A DNA stretch of 6,513 nucleotides from NCBI GenBank assembly GCA_945869755.1, contig CAMBPW010000054.1, positions 1 through 6,513 on the forward strand, read 5' to 3'. The DNA comes from an uncultured Gemella sp. (GTDB taxonomy: Bacteria; Bacillota; Bacilli; Staphylococcales; Gemellaceae). Numbering within the stretch: the stretch's first letter is position 1; each line of letters begins with the position of its first letter. Positions 5,365 to 6,513 of this stretch are shown piece by piece. The notes beneath the pieces are model-generated. The model searched no databases and was not told the origin of the DNA. It was given only the letters and a program-made list of their open reading frames with translations. Position numbers and translations under genes: made by a program.

Positions 5365-5405
5365 AAATGAAGATTGTTTATAAATCGTAATGAGACTTTG
5401 GAGGA
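5357..5405 (+). promoter_or_regulatory. Orphan promoter and ribosome binding site without a gene
   Basis: TTTACA (5357-5362) and TATAAA (5379-5384) are 16 nt apart. GGAGGA (5400-5405) follows about 10 nt after the expected transcription start. No ATG, GTG or TTG is placed to use it, and stop codons fill all plus frames up to 5471. It looks like the head of a lost gene or a non-coding transcript start; chance in AT-rich DNA is the alternative. Confidence 0.4.
5377..5391 (-). promoter_or_regulatory. Repeated operator-like motif, copy D
   Basis: ATTACGATTTATAAA on the minus strand. It matches copy A at 14 of 15 positions and covers the TATAAA -10-like element of the plus-strand promoter candidate. 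Confidence 0.55.
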
Positions 5406-5471
5406 TTAAAAACTAATATCCATTTATTAAAAACAATATAACTACTATACTAAATTTCAAAAGACACATCT

Positions 5472-6470
5472 TTAATTATTTTCATTCTTAACCGAATTAA
5501 TTATATATTGAATAAACTTACTAGCATTAATATCTTCAAAATAGTGTGAAATAAAATTTAATAAAACATCACTTTCTATAATAGGGCCAATAAAATATAA
5601 AAATGCCGACTCGTTACTTCTTACTGCTTCTATTAAATTTTTATACTCAATAGCTGATAATTTATTATGTGCTGTAGCAAATTTTGTTTTTCTAACAATT
5701 TTATTAGAAATAACATCTTGTATTACATCTCCGTTAGTTTTCGCTAAAGTTTTCAAAGTGTGCCAACCAGCATCTTTCAAAATATAATCAGTTCCAACAT
5801 AAACAACTTCATCTCCAAGTGAGCGTAACAATTTATTTACAAAGTCATCTTCTGCTGAAAAATGAATTATATCTCCTGTAAATTCTACTAATTTTTTATC
5901 AATATTCATACCCATCTTTTTGTAACGACGTAATCTTTTAGTATAAACTAACCTATTACTATCATTAACTTCCATAAACAAATCAACACCATTTTTTATA
6001 TAAAGTGGAGCAGAATTATATATAATAGTTTTCTTTACATTAAATTCTAACGCAACACGCTGTGCAATATTACCACCTAAAGAATGACCAGTTAAAATAA
6101 TATTATCTCCATATTTTTCAACAACTTTTTTATAAAAATCAAAACAACATTTATAATGTCTACCTTGCCCCATACAAACATCATAAATATCAGTAGCTAT
6201 ATCTTTTTGACCATCATTATAAGGATTTGTACCAGTATAAGCTAAAATATAATTATTTTCTTCAATATTTTCAAAAAGTGTACCACTACTTCCAGTTTTT
6301 GAATTATAAAAGCTAGTAACATAATTTAATCCTTTAGGAAAGTTGCCTAAAACTTTTGCAGCCTCTATATAATTAACAATCATATTTTTACTATCTCTAA
6401 CTATACGCATAGCCTCAACTTGATAAGTCATTTTTGAAGCATATAAAGTTACAGGTTTTAAATCAGACAT
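5472..6470 (-). CDS. Lipase class 3-like alpha/beta hydrolase (probable lipase/esterase, cytoplasmic)
   Basis: This 332-residue protein has the nucleophile elbow NIILTGHSLGGNIAQ (123-137) with Ser130 as likely nucleophile. Before it, ILAYTGTNP (75-83) resembles the oxyanion-hole strand of lipase class 3 proteins, followed by DIATDIYD (90-97). Candidates for the rest of the triad are Asp208 or Asp209 (SAEDDFVN) and His237 (AGWHTL), in the expected order. No signal peptide or membrane segment is seen, so it should stay in the cytoplasm unless exported by a non-classical route. The C-terminal hundred residues (about 240-332) are unlike the core hydrolase and are not recognised. AGGGGTG (6481-6475) precedes the ATG by 4 nt. 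The substrate (acyl glycerol, phospholipid or other ester) cannot be inferred. Its promoter lies at or beyond the window edge, and no strong terminator follows. Confidence 0.82.
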   Translation of the reverse strand: MSDLKPVTLYASKMTYQVEAMRIVRDSKNMIVNYIEAAKVLGNFPKGLNYVTSFYNSKTGSSGTLFENIEENNYILAYTGTNPYNDGQKDIATDIYDVCMGQGRHYKCCFDFYKKVVEKYGDNIILTGHSLGGNIAQRVALEFNVKKTIIYNSAPLYIKNGVDLFMEVNDSNRLVYTKRLRRYKKMGMNIDKKLVEFTGDIIHFSAEDDFVNKLLRSLGDEVVYVGTDYILKDAGWHTLKTLAKTNGDVIQDVISNKIVRKTKFATAHNKLSAIEYKNLIEAVRSNESAFLYFIGPIIESDVLLNFISHYFEDINASKFIQYIINSVKNENN

Positions 6471-6474
6471 AAAA

Positions 6475-6481
6475 CACCCCT
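6475..6481 (-). promoter_or_regulatory. Ribosome binding site of the lipase-like gene
   Basis: AGGGGTG on the minus strand, 4 nt before the ATG at 6470; one base off the ideal GGAGGTG. It supports the start at MSDLKPV. Confidence 0.65.
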
Positions 6482-6513
6482 ACTCTCATAATAAATTACT
6501 AATTTAATATAAT

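Larger units (their letters stand above)
5198..5471. other. Regulatory intergenic region between the lipase-like and metallothionein-like genes
   Basis: These 274 nt contain the metallothionein leader and promoter, the four TTACGATTTA motif copies, an AT-rich inverted repeat and an orphan plus-strand promoter with ribosome binding site. No ORF, tRNA-like structure or strong terminator for the upstream lipase-like gene is visible, so some readthrough into the metallothionein-like gene is possible. Confidence 0.7.

Noticed and set aside
5350..5391. Copies C and D read as a transcription terminator hairpin
   Set aside because: The arms pair well, but neither strand has a T-run after the stem, and the same motif recurs singly inside a promoter, which fits an operator better.

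Overview
The window looks like a chromosomal segment of a low-GC Gram-positive bacterium (Bacillota, Bacilli). The DNA is very AT-rich. The genes have strong GGAGG-type ribosome binding sites and sigma-A style promoters (TTGACT-17-TATAAT, TTTACA-17-TACAAT). The AdhE protein resembles streptococcal-type AdhE as I remember it. A Gemella-like organism would fit, but that is inference from AT content and protein style, not a database match.

Layout. 1-1798 (-) is the first 599 codons of adhE, the bifunctional acetaldehyde-CoA/alcohol dehydrogenase, cut by the window edge. 1799-2241 is an AT-rich divergent intergenic region with a clear adhE promoter, an 11-bp-phased direct repeat at its -35, and a Shine-Dalgarno-like hexamer near the predicted 5' end of the mRNA. 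2242-3399 (+) is an HI0933/YhiN-type FAD flavoprotein. It converges through a bidirectional terminator on 3438-4202 (-), an unrecognised lipoprotein. 4360-4902 (+) is a short flavodoxin-family protein with an extended -10 promoter. It converges through a 28-bp perfect palindrome (terminator) on 4949-5197 (-), an 82-residue protein with 24 cysteines in 27-residue repeats that looks like a metallothionein. 5472-6470 (-) is a cytoplasmic-looking alpha/beta hydrolase of lipase class 3 style with a GHSLGG motif.

The most interesting part is 5198-5471. It holds four copies of a 15-bp motif with invariant core TTACGATTTA. One copy fills the -35/-10 spacer of the metallothionein promoter. Two others form an inverted pair over a second promoter-like sequence on the + strand, which is followed by a good ribosome binding site but no open reading frame. 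The motif matches one half of the Bacillus Zur box (TCGTAATNATTACGA), so the Cys-rich gene is probably under a metal-responsive repressor, and a neighbouring gene of the same regulon may have been lost.

The genes do not form one operon: most have their own promoter and terminator and the strands alternate. Three products are redox proteins (AdhE, FAD flavoprotein, flavodoxin), but nothing in the sequence shows that they work together.
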